A stretch of 64,000 bases of DNA from Leifsonia sp. Root227. GTDB taxonomy: Bacteria; Actinomycetota; Actinomycetes; Actinomycetales; Microbacteriaceae. The DNA lies in contig NZ_LMIO01000004.1 in assembly GCF_001428745.1 (NCBI RefSeq), forward strand, positions 620,001 through 684,000, in the 5' to 3' direction. Below, piece by piece: positions 33,986-42,083 of the stretch. The stretch's first letter is position 1; each line of letters starts with the position of its first letter. Below the pieces are notes generated by a model. That model ran no database searches. It was not told the DNA's origin and saw nothing but the letters and a program-made list of their open reading frames with translations. The position numbers and the translations under genes are program-made.

Positions 33986-35100
33986 GCGTGCTCCTCGGGG
34001 GACAGGGGGACGGTGGGGGACATGGGGAGGGTCGGCGACGTGGGGACGGCCGGCGACGTGGAAACGGCGGGGGATGTCGGAAGGGTCGCGACCGTGCGAC
34101 CTGTTGCTGTGGCGAGCCAGGCCGGCAGGTCGGCGGGGTCGGACGGTGGCGCGGTGGGGACCAACGCGAAGCGCGGACCGATGACCCAGGTGGATGCCGG
34201 CGCGCTCGCGATCGACGCCACGAGGGCCGCGCCGTCGAGCCCGCAGCCGGCGATGGCCTCCAGCTCGCGCCGGTTGACGCCCACCGCGAGCGGCCCGTTG
34301 CCGAGGTCGGTGCCGTACAGCACGCTGCCGCCCGCAGCGGCGAAGCGCCGGAGATTGTCCTGCGCCACGGCGAACGCGGCGGTCGGCTGGCCCCAGCCGT
34401 GAATGTCCAGGGTCGACACCCAGCTCATGCCCGCGGCTACGGCACGCAGGAGGTCGGCGTCGCCGATCCGCTCGGTGAACGGCGCGTGCGCCAGCTGTGC
34501 GGCACCGGCGGCGATCGCGCGAGCGACCTGCCCTTCGCCCTGCGCGTGCACCGTCACGGGCACACCGGATGAGGCTGCTTCCTCCACAATCGCTGCGAGG
34601 GTGGAGTCATCCACGGTTCCACCGGCCTCTGTGTTCAGGGCGACCTTGATGCGGGAGGCTCCCAGCATGACCTGTTCACGAACCGCATTCCGCGCATCCA
34701 CCGGCCCCGTCAGCTCGGCGCTCGACCCCGGCGGACCCCAGCCGGCGTTCACCGGATACCCGCCAGGAGAGGTCAGCAGCGCGCCGGCGATCGCGACGGC
34801 CGGCCGGTCGAGGTCATCGGTCAGCCAGGTGGATGCGACGTCGGGGATCCAGCCGAGGTCCACCGCGTCGGTGATGCCCTCGGTGAAGAGCGCGCGCTGG
34901 TCGGTGAGGCCAAGGTGCGTGTGGTGGTCGGTGAGCCGGGGGATGAGGGTGCCGCCGAGGTGGATGGGGGCGGGGGCGCTGGCGCTGGTGCGGGGGTCGC
35001 CGTCGCGTCGCACCTCGCGCAGTATGTCGCCGTCGACCTCGTAAGTGGCTGGGCCGCGGAAGGCGCTCCCGTCCCAGACGGCGTCGACGGAGTACATCAT
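33982..35100 (-). CDS. metal-dependent amidohydrolase in the kynurenine operon
   Basis: A 372-residue protein of the amidohydrolase superfamily. Metal ligands are visible as TDHHTHLG (HxH), a lysine in SRIKVALN that may be carboxylated, His in VTVHAQGEG, and Asp in LYGTDLGNG. Overlapping starts and stops (ATGA at both ends) place it between tryptophan 2,3-dioxygenase and kynureninase. That is where N-formylkynurenine formamidase is needed, and no classical KynB or alpha/beta-hydrolase formamidase is present. A formamidase role is therefore attractive but unproven. The last 25 residues are a TSP-rich repeat tail outside the catalytic fold. Confidence 0.8.
   Translation of the reverse strand: MMYSVDAVWDGSAFRGPATYEVDGDILREVRRDGDPRTSASAPAPIHLGGTLIPRLTDHHTHLGLTDQRALFTEGITDAVDLGWIPDVASTWLTDDLDRPAVAIAGALLTSPGGYPVNAGWGPPGSSAELTGPVDARNAVREQVMLGASRIKVALNTEAGGTVDDSTLAAIVEEAASSGVPVTVHAQGEGQVARAIAAGAAQLAHAPFTERIGDADLLRAVAAGMSWVSTLDIHGWGQPTAAFAVAQDNLRRFAAAGGSVLYGTDLGNGPLAVGVNRRELEAIAGCGLDGAALVASIASAPASTWVIGPRFALVPTAPPSDPADLPAWLATATGRTVATLPTSPAVSTSPAVPTSPTLPMSPTVPLSPEEHA
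33998..34084 (-). repeat. short tandem repeat encoding a Thr/Ser-Pro tail
   Basis: Imperfect copies of a roughly 15-bp unit built on GGCGACGTGGGGACG-type sequence encode successive TSPAV, TSPTL and SPTV peptides at the end of the amidohydrolase. The reading frame is preserved across copies. The unit probably expands and contracts by slippage and forms a disordered tail. Confidence 0.6.
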
Positions 35101-35957
35101 CGCGGCGTGCCGATTTCCGTACGCACGGCGAAGAGCTCGGGGAAGAAGGTGAGTTCGAGCGCTTTATGGAGGAAGCCGACGCCGGTCGAGCCGCCGGTTC
35201 CGGTCTTCATGCCGATGGTGCGCTGCACGGTCTTGAGGTGGCGGAAGCGCCAGAGCTGGAAGTTGTCCTCCAGGTCGACCAGTTCCTCGCACGCCTCGTA
35301 TTCGGCCCAGTTGTCCGTGGCGTGCTCGTAGATGTCGCGGAACACCGGAACGAGCTCGGGGGTGAAGACGTACGCCTCCGTCACGTCGCGGTCGAGCACG
35401 GCGGACGGCACAGGGAAGCCCGCCCGCGCGAGATAGCGGAGGAACTCGTCGTAGATGCTCGGTGCGTCGAGGAGCTCGGCGAGCAGCGCGTGGGCGACAG
35501 GGTCGTTCTCGAAGACGCTGAGCATCCGGCGGTTCTTATTGCCCAGCACGAACTCCACAGCGCGATATTGATAGGACTGGAAGCCGGACGAGTTGCCGAG
35601 GAAGCCGCGGAACTCCGCGTACTCGGTCGGCGTGAGCGTGGCGAGGACCGACCACTGCTCGGTGAGCGTCCGCTGGATGTGCTTGACCCTGGCAATGCGC
35701 TTGAGCGCAGGGGCGAGCTGGTCGGCGCGGAGGAGGTCGCGGGCGGACTCCAGCTCGTGCAGCACGAGCTTGAGCCAGAGCTCGGTGGTCTGGTGCTGGA
35801 TGATGAACAGCAGTTCGTCGTGGTGCTCTGGTTCGCTCACCGGGTTCTGCGCGCTGAGCAGGGTCTCCAGGTCGAGGTACGAGGCGTACGACATCCGTTG
35901 CCGGAAGTCCGTGACGATCCCAGGATCGAACTCGCGTGTGTTGTCATCGACGACCAT
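35097..35957 (-). CDS. kynA: tryptophan 2,3-dioxygenase
   Basis: A heme-dependent dioxygenase (286 residues) that opens the indole ring of L-tryptophan to give N-formylkynurenine. TDO signatures: MSYASYLDLETLL near residue 27, ELLFIIQHQTTELWLKLVLHEL with the substrate-binding region, GFLGNSSGFQSYQYR, and NFQLWRFRHLKTVQRTIGMKTGTGGSTG near the C-terminus with the distal heme region. The ATG at 35957 is chosen; a GTG at 35972 is possible and neither has a good ribosome-binding site. It is the first gene of the kynA-amidohydrolase-kynU-paaX operon, divergent from phnD. Confidence 0.95.
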   Translation of the reverse strand: MVVDDNTREFDPGIVTDFRQRMSYASYLDLETLLSAQNPVSEPEHHDELLFIIQHQTTELWLKLVLHELESARDLLRADQLAPALKRIARVKHIQRTLTEQWSVLATLTPTEYAEFRGFLGNSSGFQSYQYRAVEFVLGNKNRRMLSVFENDPVAHALLAELLDAPSIYDEFLRYLARAGFPVPSAVLDRDVTEAYVFTPELVPVFRDIYEHATDNWAEYEACEELVDLEDNFQLWRFRHLKTVQRTIGMKTGTGGSTGVGFLHKALELTFFPELFAVRTEIGTPR

Positions 35958-36033
35958 GCTGCATTCTTGCACCGGTCGTCACGAAACTGCAACGGGTGGA
36001 TGCGTCGGGCCGCGCTCCTGCCCGCCGCTCCAC

Positions 36034-36088
36034 GTTCATCGAGTCGTAACCGGTGGTTGCCGTCTGCGTCGCATCCCGCCCCTAGCGT
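36034..36088 (+). promoter_or_regulatory. PHO-box-like direct repeats and promoter of phnD
   Basis: Three 11-bp-spaced units start with GTTCATC (36034), CGTAACC (36045) and GTTGCCG (36056). A TANNNT -10 candidate TAGCGT lies at 36083, exactly 49 nt from the first unit. The same triad (GTTCACC, GGTAACC, GTTGCGT) with the same 49-nt spacing to TACTGT precedes phnC. Direct repeats of GTTCAYC at 11-bp pitch are the actinobacterial PHO-box layout bound by PhoP-type regulators, so phosphate-starvation control is inferred. Confidence 0.65.
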
Positions 36089-36168
36089 TCCAACGAACAC
36101 AGCAGCGCCGTTCGGCGTGCAGACACCACACCACACCGCATCGCATCGCATCACCAGGAAGGTCTTCG

Positions 36169-37107
36169 ATGAAACTGTCCATCACCAAGACGCTCGCCGT
36201 CGGCGCAGCGCTCGTCCTCTCCCTCGGCCTCGCCGCTTGTACGGGGTCGGCCAACGCCAGCTCGACGGACGACGCGTCGTCGACCGCATCTGCGGCGACC
36301 TTCGCCAAGGACTCGAGCACGCTCGTCTTCGGCGTCGTGCCCGACACGGTGAACACGCAGTCCAACTACCAGCCCATCGCCGACTACATCGCGAAGATCA
36401 CCGGCAAGAAGGTCGAGTACCGCGAGTCGAGCGACTACACCGCGCTCATCCAGGCCGCCATCGCCGGTCAGATCGACGTCGCCAGCTTCTCCGGCTTCAC
36501 CTACGTCACCGCCACCAACGGCGGAGCCAAGATCAAGCCGTTCGCCTCGATCATCACCAAGGAGGGCCAGAAGCCCGGCTACTACTCCGAGGCCATCGCG
36601 CCGGAGAAGTCCTCCATCTCGTCGATCGACGACTTCAAGGGCAAGAAGGTCTGCTTCGTCGACCCGAGCTCGACCTCCGGCTACCTGTTCCCGACCTACA
36701 ACCTGCTGAAGGCGGGCATCGACCCTGCCAAGGAGATCACCCCGGTGTTCGCGGGCAAGCACGACGCCTCCGCTCTCAAGGTCTCGCAGGGCGCCGAGTG
36801 CGACGCCGGCTTCGCCGAGGACTCCGCGGTGGACGCGCAGCCGGGTCTCAAGGTCGTCGCGAAGACGATGGTCCCCGGTGCTCCGATGGTGTTCTCGAAC
36901 ACGCTGCCGGACGAGATCAAGAAGGACCTCAGCGACAAGCTGTCCACGGTGACCATCGCCGACATCCAGAAGGCCGGCATCAAGAACGCCGACTCCGACG
37001 GCTTCAAGGCCACCTTCTTCGCCTTCAGCCCCGTCGACGACAAGTACTACGACCAGATCCGCGACATCTGCAAGGTCACCAAGGCCGCGCAGTGCGAGGT
37101 CAAGTAG
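36169..37107 (+). CDS. phnD: phosphonate/phosphate ABC transporter substrate-binding lipoprotein
   Basis: A 312-residue periplasmic-type binding protein of the PhnD family. The signal peptide ends in the lipobox LAAC (Cys at about residue 24), so the protein is lipid-anchored to the outer face of the membrane. The mature part has VFGVVPDTVNTQSNYQPIADY, a SSDYTALIQAAIAGQIDVASFSG strand-turn, and VCFVDPSSTSGYLFPTYNLL, all typical of PhnD. AGGAAGG precedes the ATG at 36169. It supplies phosphonate or phosphite to PhnC/PhnE. A strong hairpin follows the gene, so phnCE are transcribed separately or by read-through. Confidence 0.94.
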   Translation: MKLSITKTLAVGAALVLSLGLAACTGSANASSTDDASSTASAATFAKDSSTLVFGVVPDTVNTQSNYQPIADYIAKITGKKVEYRESSDYTALIQAAIAGQIDVASFSGFTYVTATNGGAKIKPFASIITKEGQKPGYYSEAIAPEKSSISSIDDFKGKKVCFVDPSSTSGYLFPTYNLLKAGIDPAKEITPVFAGKHDASALKVSQGAECDAGFAEDSAVDAQPGLKVVAKTMVPGAPMVFSNTLPDEIKKDLSDKLSTVTIADIQKAGIKNADSDGFKATFFAFSPVDDKYYDQIRDICKVTKAAQCEVK

Positions 37108-37132
37108 CACAGCGCTGACACCGCGCCCCGCG

Positions 37133-37162
37133 ACCGCCGTCCACCTCCGGGTGGGCGGCGGT
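37133..37162 (+). terminator. hairpin terminator after phnD
   Basis: A 12-bp stem (ACCGCCGTCCAC paired with GTGGGCGGCGGT, one G-T wobble) with a 6-nt loop CTCCGG, 26 nt after the phnD stop. No U-tract follows, as is common for actinobacterial terminators. It separates phnD from the phnC promoter region. Confidence 0.7.
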
Positions 37163-37227
37163 TCGCGCATCCGGCAATGGATGCGCGGAGGTCCCGCAGG
37201 AGTTCCGCCTCGGCACGCCGCCGCAGT

Positions 37228-37323
37228 CTCCGTCCAGACGGAGAAATGTGCGGTGCGGCCGCGGGTCTCCGTTCGGAAGGAGATTGGGGCGGCGTGCCGG
37301 GTAGGAGTTCCGTCCGGACGGAG
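37228..37323. promoter_or_regulatory. three 16-bp dyads at about 40-bp intervals upstream of phnC
   Basis: The 343-nt gap between phnD and phnC contains no gene. It holds three related inverted repeats: CTCCGTCCAGACGGAG (37228-37243), CTCCGTTCGGAAGGAG (37267-37282) and TTCCGTCCGGACGGAG (37308-37323). The starts are 39 and 41 bp apart, close to four helical turns, so bound dimers would lie on one DNA face. They sit just upstream of the PHO-box-like element. Operators for a second regulator, or successive RNA hairpins, are both possible. Confidence 0.55.
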
Positions 37324-37357
37324 GGGCGCGAGCGCTCACACCGCGGCGCCGCCCGCC

Positions 37358-37412
37358 GTTCACCGGACGGTAACCGGGCGTTGCGTCGTCGGACGCACCC
37401 GGCTCCTACTGT
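37358..37412 (+). promoter_or_regulatory. PHO-box-like direct repeats and promoter of phnC
   Basis: GTTCACC (37358), GGTAACC (37369) and GTTGCGT (37380) form an 11-bp-pitch triad; TACTGT at 37407 is the -10 candidate. Sequence and 49-nt spacing match the phnD element, arguing for co-regulation of the two transcripts by one activator, probably PhoP-like. The expected start of transcription is about 30-40 nt before the phnC ATG. Confidence 0.65.
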
Positions 37413-37450
37413 TGCCGCAGGTTTCGGATGGCAGGGATGGGTTGAGGGAC

Positions 37451-38317
37451 ATGACTGAAGCAGCGCACATCGTCGAGGTGGCGGGGGTCACCAAGAGGTT
37501 CGCGGAGACGACCGCGCTCGACGGCGTGAACCTGAGCGTCGCCAAGGGCGAGGTCGTGGTGCTGCTGGGGCTCTCCGGCTCAGGCAAGTCCACGTTGCTG
37601 CGCCACCTGGACGGCCTGGAGCGGCCCACCAGCGGGGAGGTGCGGGTGCTCGGCCAGTCCGTTCCGCAGCTCGGAGCGCGTCCGTTGCGGACGCTGCGCA
37701 GCCGCATCGGCTTCATCTTCCAGCAGTTCGAGCTCGTCGGCCCGCTGACCGTCATCGAGAACGTCCTCACCGGGTCGCTCGCCACACTCCGCGGTCCCCG
37801 CCTCGGCACCTTCACCTATCCGGCCGGGCTGCGCCGCCGCGCCATCGCACACCTCGACAGGGTCGGGCTGGCCGACAAGGCATACCAGCGCGCAGACACC
37901 CTCTCCGGCGGTCAGCAGCAGCGCGTCGCCATCGCGCGTGCGCTCATGCAGGACCCGGAGATCCTCCTCGCCGACGAGCCCGTCGCCTCCCTCGACCCCG
38001 AGTCGAGCGAGCAGGTCATGGCGCTGATCAGGGAGATCGCCGCCGACAACGGTCTCACCGTCATCTGCAGCCTGCACCAGGTGGACCTCGCCCTCGGCTG
38101 GGGCGACCGCATCGTCGGCCTCCGCCACGGACGCGTCGTGCTCGACACCCCCACCGCCGGCCTCGACAAGGCGCAGGTGATGGAGATCTACGGCAGGGTC
38201 GCAGCCACCACCCGCGAACTGACCGCCATCGACAGCGAGCTCGCCGCCGAGGTGGATGCGGCAGCCGAGCTCGAACTAGCCGCACCCGCCACCGCCGACA
38301 CCTCCCAGCGCGTCTGA
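37451..38317 (+). CDS. phnC: phosphonate ABC transporter ATP-binding protein
   Basis: A 288-residue ATPase with Walker A GLSGSGKST near residue 41, Q-loop FIFQQFELVGPLTV, signature LSGGQQQR, Walker B ILLADEPVASLDPES and H-loop in CSLHQVDLAL. The ENVLTGSLATLRGPRLGTFTYP stretch is specific to PhnC. The C-terminal 35 residues are an Ala/Glu-rich tail. The ATG at 37451 follows TGAGGGA. The stop overlaps the phnE ATG by one base (TGATGG), so transporter subunits are coupled. Confidence 0.94.
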   Translation: MTEAAHIVEVAGVTKRFAETTALDGVNLSVAKGEVVVLLGLSGSGKSTLLRHLDGLERPTSGEVRVLGQSVPQLGARPLRTLRSRIGFIFQQFELVGPLTVIENVLTGSLATLRGPRLGTFTYPAGLRRRAIAHLDRVGLADKAYQRADTLSGGQQQRVAIARALMQDPEILLADEPVASLDPESSEQVMALIREIAADNGLTVICSLHQVDLALGWGDRIVGLRHGRVVLDTPTAGLDKAQVMEIYGRVAATTRELTAIDSELAAEVDAAAELELAAPATADTSQRV

Positions 38318-39919
38318 TGGCCACCGTCCCGCTCGCCGACGCGCGCGCATCCTCCGCAGCGCTGCGTCGCCCCCGTCCCCCCGCATCCAGGATCGCGGCC
38401 GTCGTCGTCCTGCTCGCCCTGCTCGCGCTCGGAATCGCCGCGTTCCCGGTGCTCGGCGTCAGCTTCGACACCGTCGTCCGCAGCATCCCGAAGGCCGAGG
38501 CGTTCTTCGGCAGGATCGTGCCGCTGCGCCTTCCAGCGCCTGAGGTGCTGTGGCCGGCGATCGGCCAGACGCTCGGGATGGTCGTGCTCGGCACGCTCCT
38601 CGCCGCGATCATCTCGGTGCCCGTCGCCTACCTCGCCGCCGCGAACACCAGTCCCAACCGCGCCGCGCAGTGGGCAGGCCGGTTCATCACCGTTATGACC
38701 AGGTCGATCCCGGATGTGGTGCTCGCCATGGTCTTCGCCGTGCTTTTCACGCTCGGCACCCTTCCCGGCATCCTCGCCATCGGCATCCACTCGATCGGCA
38801 TGATCTCGAAGCTCTTCGCCGACGCCATCGAGCAGATCGACGAAGGGCCGCGGCTCGCCATCCGCGCCGCGGGAGGCAGCAAGTCGCAGGAGTTCTTCTC
38901 CGGCATCCTGCCGCAGGTCGCGCCGAGCTGGGTGGCGACCGTGCTGCACCGCAACGACATCAACCTGCGCGGGTCGATCATCCTCGGCTACGTCGGCGTC
39001 GCCGGGCTCGGCTACGAGATGTGGAAGGCGCTCGCCACCCTCGACTACCGCACTGCGATGGCGCTCGCGCTGGTCATGTTCGCGCTCTGTGTCGTGATGG
39101 AGGTCGTCTCGTCCACCGTCCGGCGCGGGATGCTCGGGGGAGGCGCGACGCGCAGCCTCACCGCCCGCCGGGTCAGGAACACCATCACCTGGGTGCTCAC
39201 GGCCGTCGTGATCGTCGGCGCGCTGGTGATCGCGCAGGTGCACTGGGGCGACTTCCTCACCTTCTGGCGCAACGTCCCCCTCATCAAGTTCTGGCCGCCG
39301 ACGTTCGAGCCGTACTCGGTCGAGCAGATCGCCGTCGCCATGCGCGACACCGTGCTGATCGCGCTCGCCGCAACGGTCGTCAGCCTGCTGTTCTCGCTCG
39401 TCGTCGGGTCGCTCGCCGCCAGGAACGTCGCGCCGAACGCGCCGACGCGCGGTGTGTTCCGCGTGCTGCTCGTCGCCGTGCGCGGCGTTCCGGAGCTGGT
39501 GCTCGCGATCGTGCTCATCATCATCACCGGGCTCGGGCCGACCGCTGCGGTGTTCGCGCTGGCCTTCGGCGGCGTCGGGCTGCTCGGCAAGCTGTTCGCC
39601 GACTCCATCGAGGAGGTGCCTGCCGGGCCGCAGCGCGCGCTCACCGCGGTCGGCGCCCGCCGCTTGCAGGTCTACGCGTCCGCGACCGTCCCGCCGAGCG
39701 TTCCCGCTTTCGTCGGCCACAGCTTCTACCTGTTCGACAGCAACATCCGCGCCGCGACCGTGCTCGGCGTCGTCGGCAGCGGGGGGGATCGGCTTCTACC
39801 TGAACAACGCGGCGCGCGTGTCGGCCTGGAACGAGGTCTTCGCGTTCGTGCTCGTGATCATGGCGACCGTCTTCGTCGTGGAGGGGATCGCGGTCTGGAT
39901 GAGGAAGGCGCTGCGATGA
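38317..39919 (+). pseudogene. phnE: double-domain phosphonate ABC transporter permease PhnE, frameshifted near the 3' end
   Basis: Two fused PhnE permease domains (about 534 residues if the frame is restored), each with its own coupling loop: ADAIEQIDEGPRLAIRAAGG in the first and ADSIEEVPAGPQRALTAVGA in the second. After VLGVVGSGG the reading frame is broken at a run of seven G (39781-39787); six would restore the expected GIGFYLNNAARVSAW and the final membrane helix to 39919. In the sequence as given, the shifted frame runs straight into the downstream oxidoreductase. This may be a real inactivating insertion, polymerase slippage tolerated by the cell, or an assembly error. All other parts of the gene look intact. 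Confidence 0.8.
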
Positions 39920-39948
39920 GCGGCGGCTCAGGAAGGAAGGGCACAGCG

Positions 39949-41106
39949 ATGGGCAGACACTACGACCTCGCGATCGTCGGCAGCGGCATCGTCGGGCTCG
40001 GGCACGCGGTCGCGGCCCTGAAACGCGGGCTGACGGTCGCCGTCGTCGACCGCGCATCCAGCGTCGTCGGGGCGTCCGTGCGCAACTTCGGGCACCTTTG
40101 CATCACCGGCCAGGAGGGTGAGGCCCGCGCGTACGCGGAGCTGGCCCGCGAGCTCTGGCTGACCCTCGCCCCCGAGGCCGGGTTCTGGCTGCGCGAGAGC
40201 GGCACGGTCGTCGTCGCGCAGGCCCAGGACGAACTGGACGTGCTCGACGAGTTCCGGCAGCGCCGGGGCGGCTCCGACGTGCGGCTGCTGACGCCCGCAG
40301 AGGTGCGCGACCGCATCCCCGTCGCCGACGGCGTCGCGGTCGGCGGGGCCTGGCTGCCCCGCGATCTTCAGGTCGACCCACGCGAGGCGGCGTCGGCGAT
40401 CGTCCGCTGGCTGGATGCGCACGGTGTCGACTTCTTCTGGCGCACGGCCGTCGTCGGGGTGCAGACCGGCGCCGTGCACACTTCGCGTGGAACGCTGTCG
40501 GCCGACGCGATCGTGGTCGCCGTCAACCACGACGTCGACCTGCTGTTCCCCGGCCTCGCCGAGGCGCACGGCGTCGAGCGGTGCGGCCTCGACATGATGC
40601 TGGTGGATGCGGAACTCGACCACCCGCTCAGCGCCCCGCTGCTCACCGGCTGGTCCCTGGTGCGCTACTCCGGGTTCGCGCACACGCCGAGCGCCGGTGC
40701 GCTGCGCGAGCGGCTGGCGGAGGAGCACCCGGAGCTGGCGGCCCTCGACCTGAACCAGATGTACACGCAGCGACCGGACGGCAGCCTGATCGTGGGGGAC
40801 ACGCACTACCGCGGGGTCGACGTTCCGCCGTTCCAGTCGGAGGCGGCGAACGACCAGTTGCTCGAACTGGCCAGGCAACTCTTCGGCACCGACCGCATCC
40901 GGGTGCGGGAGCGCTGGCAGGGCGTGTACGCGACGGCACCTGACGAGTTCCTGGTCGCCGCCCCCGCCCCAGAGGTGCGGGTCGTCTCCGTCACGACCGG
41001 CATCGGGATGACGACGGGCCTCGGCCTCGCGGAGCGGGTGGTGGACGAGCTGTTCTCGGCGGCGCCCGGCGTACTCGCGACCGCAGGCGCCGCGCGGGCC
41101 GACTGA
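39949..41106 (+). CDS. FAD-dependent oxidoreductase of phosphonate cluster (TIGR03364 type)
   Basis: A 385-residue DAO-family flavoprotein. The dinucleotide fold YDLAIVGSGIVGLGHAVAAL begins at residue 5, VVGASVRNFGHLCITGQ follows near residue 45, and a C-terminal GIGMTTGLGLAERVVDEL closes the FAD site. It resembles the TIGR03364 oxidases encoded in phosphonate-utilisation clusters, which are thought to oxidise aminophosphonates. The ATG at 39949 has AAGGAAGG upstream; an ATG at 39916 overlapping the restored phnE stop is also possible and adds 11 residues. It sits between transporter and hydrolase genes, supporting a catabolic role. Confidence 0.87.
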   Translation: MGRHYDLAIVGSGIVGLGHAVAALKRGLTVAVVDRASSVVGASVRNFGHLCITGQEGEARAYAELARELWLTLAPEAGFWLRESGTVVVAQAQDELDVLDEFRQRRGGSDVRLLTPAEVRDRIPVADGVAVGGAWLPRDLQVDPREAASAIVRWLDAHGVDFFWRTAVVGVQTGAVHTSRGTLSADAIVVAVNHDVDLLFPGLAEAHGVERCGLDMMLVDAELDHPLSAPLLTGWSLVRYSGFAHTPSAGALRERLAEEHPELAALDLNQMYTQRPDGSLIVGDTHYRGVDVPPFQSEAANDQLLELARQLFGTDRIRVRERWQGVYATAPDEFLVAAPAPEVRVVSVTTGIGMTTGLGLAERVVDELFSAAPGVLATAGAARAD

Positions 41107-41153
41107 CCACTCGCCGCACTGCAGCCCGATCAGCTCCGCCAGACCGGGACGAA

Positions 41154-41200
41154 ACCACCAGACCACAAGACCCACAGACCCACCAGACCCACCAGATCCA
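41154..41200. repeat. short tandem CCACCAGA-like repeats in an untranslated leader
   Basis: The 113-nt spacer between the oxidoreductase and the phosphonatase-like gene contains several imperfect copies of CCACCAGAC/CCCACAGAC on a purine-poor strand. No start codon or dyad is formed. It looks like slippage-derived low-complexity sequence directly upstream of the AGAAGG ribosome-binding site of the next gene. Confidence 0.5.
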
Positions 41201-41219
41201 CCACAGAAGGGCACCGACC

Positions 41220-42083
41220 ATGAGCACAGACGCAACCACGAGCGCAGGCGACGGAATCATCACCAGCGAGTTCGACGACATCGCCGTCGCCGGAACGATC
41301 GGCGCTGCCGTGGACGACCCCACCGCCGACGACGACTGGGAGGACGACGAGGAGTTCAGCGACGACGACCTCGACGACGCCGACGACCTCGACGCCGACC
41401 TGGAGCTCGTCGTGCTCGACATGGCGGGCACCACCGTGGTCGACGACGGCCTGGTCGAGCGCGCCTTCGAGCGCGCGGCGGACGCGGCGGGGATCGGGAA
41501 GACGCCGGAGGAGCGCGAGCGTGCGCTCGAGTACGTGCGCGACACCATGGGCCAGTCGAAGATCGCCGTGTTCCGCGCGCTCACCGACGACGAGGACCAG
41601 GCGCAGCACGCCAACGCCCTGTTCGAGTCCGCGTACGGCGAGCTCGCCGCGAGCGAGGGCCTGCGTGCCGTGCCTGGCGCAGAAGACCTCATCCGGCACC
41701 TGAGGCAGCTCGGCGTGAAGGTCGCGCTGACCACCGGGTTCTCCCGTCCGACGCAGGATGCCGTCCTGGATGCGCTCGGCTGGCGCGACATCGCCGACCT
41801 CACTCTCAGCCCGGCGGAGGCGGGTCGCGGCCGTCCGTACCCCGACCTGCCGCTCACCGCACTGCTGCGCACCGGAGGGACCAGCGTGGAGGGCATGGTC
41901 GTCGTCGGCGACACGGCGAGCGACATCGCATCCGGAATCGCGGCGGGCGCCGGCCTGGTGGTCGGCGTGCTCACCGGCGCGCACGACGAGGAGACCCTGA
42001 CCGACGCCGGTGCTGACGCCGTCATCCCCAGCATCGCCGACCTCGCGGAACTGTTCGGCCTCGACGACACCGCCGGCCGATGA
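41220..42083 (+). CDS. phosphonatase-like HAD hydrolase with acidic N-terminal extension
   Basis: A 287-residue protein. Residues 62 onward are a HAD hydrolase of the TIGR03351 (PhnX-like) group: nucleophile D67 in LVVLDMAGTTVVDDG, ALTTGFSRPTQD with motif II, GRGRPYPDLPLTAL with the motif III region, and VVVGDTASDIASGIAAGAGLVVGVLTGAH with motif IV acids. It probably cleaves a C-P or phosphoester bond of a phosphonate-derived substrate. The first 61 residues are unusual: residues 33-61 are mostly Asp/Glu and predicted disordered. The start is supported by AGAAGG; no later start keeps a ribosome-binding site. It overlaps the dehydrogenase by 4 bp. Confidence 0.87.
   Translation: MSTDATTSAGDGIITSEFDDIAVAGTIGAAVDDPTADDDWEDDEEFSDDDLDDADDLDADLELVVLDMAGTTVVDDGLVERAFERAADAAGIGKTPEERERALEYVRDTMGQSKIAVFRALTDDEDQAQHANALFESAYGELAASEGLRAVPGAEDLIRHLRQLGVKVALTTGFSRPTQDAVLDALGWRDIADLTLSPAEAGRGRPYPDLPLTALLRTGGTSVEGMVVVGDTASDIASGIAAGAGLVVGVLTGAHDEETLTDAGADAVIPSIADLAELFGLDDTAGR

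Noticed and set aside
35958..36033. A small gene between kynA and phnD
   Set aside because: No open frame with a ribosome-binding site or conserved pattern; the segment only holds promoter sequences of the divergent genes.
38317..41106. A single 929-residue PhnE-oxidoreductase fusion protein
   Set aside because: The region between the G run and the oxidoreductase start translates to an Arg/Gly-rich non-conserved stretch, while another frame gives a perfect PhnE end. A frameshift explains it better than a fusion.
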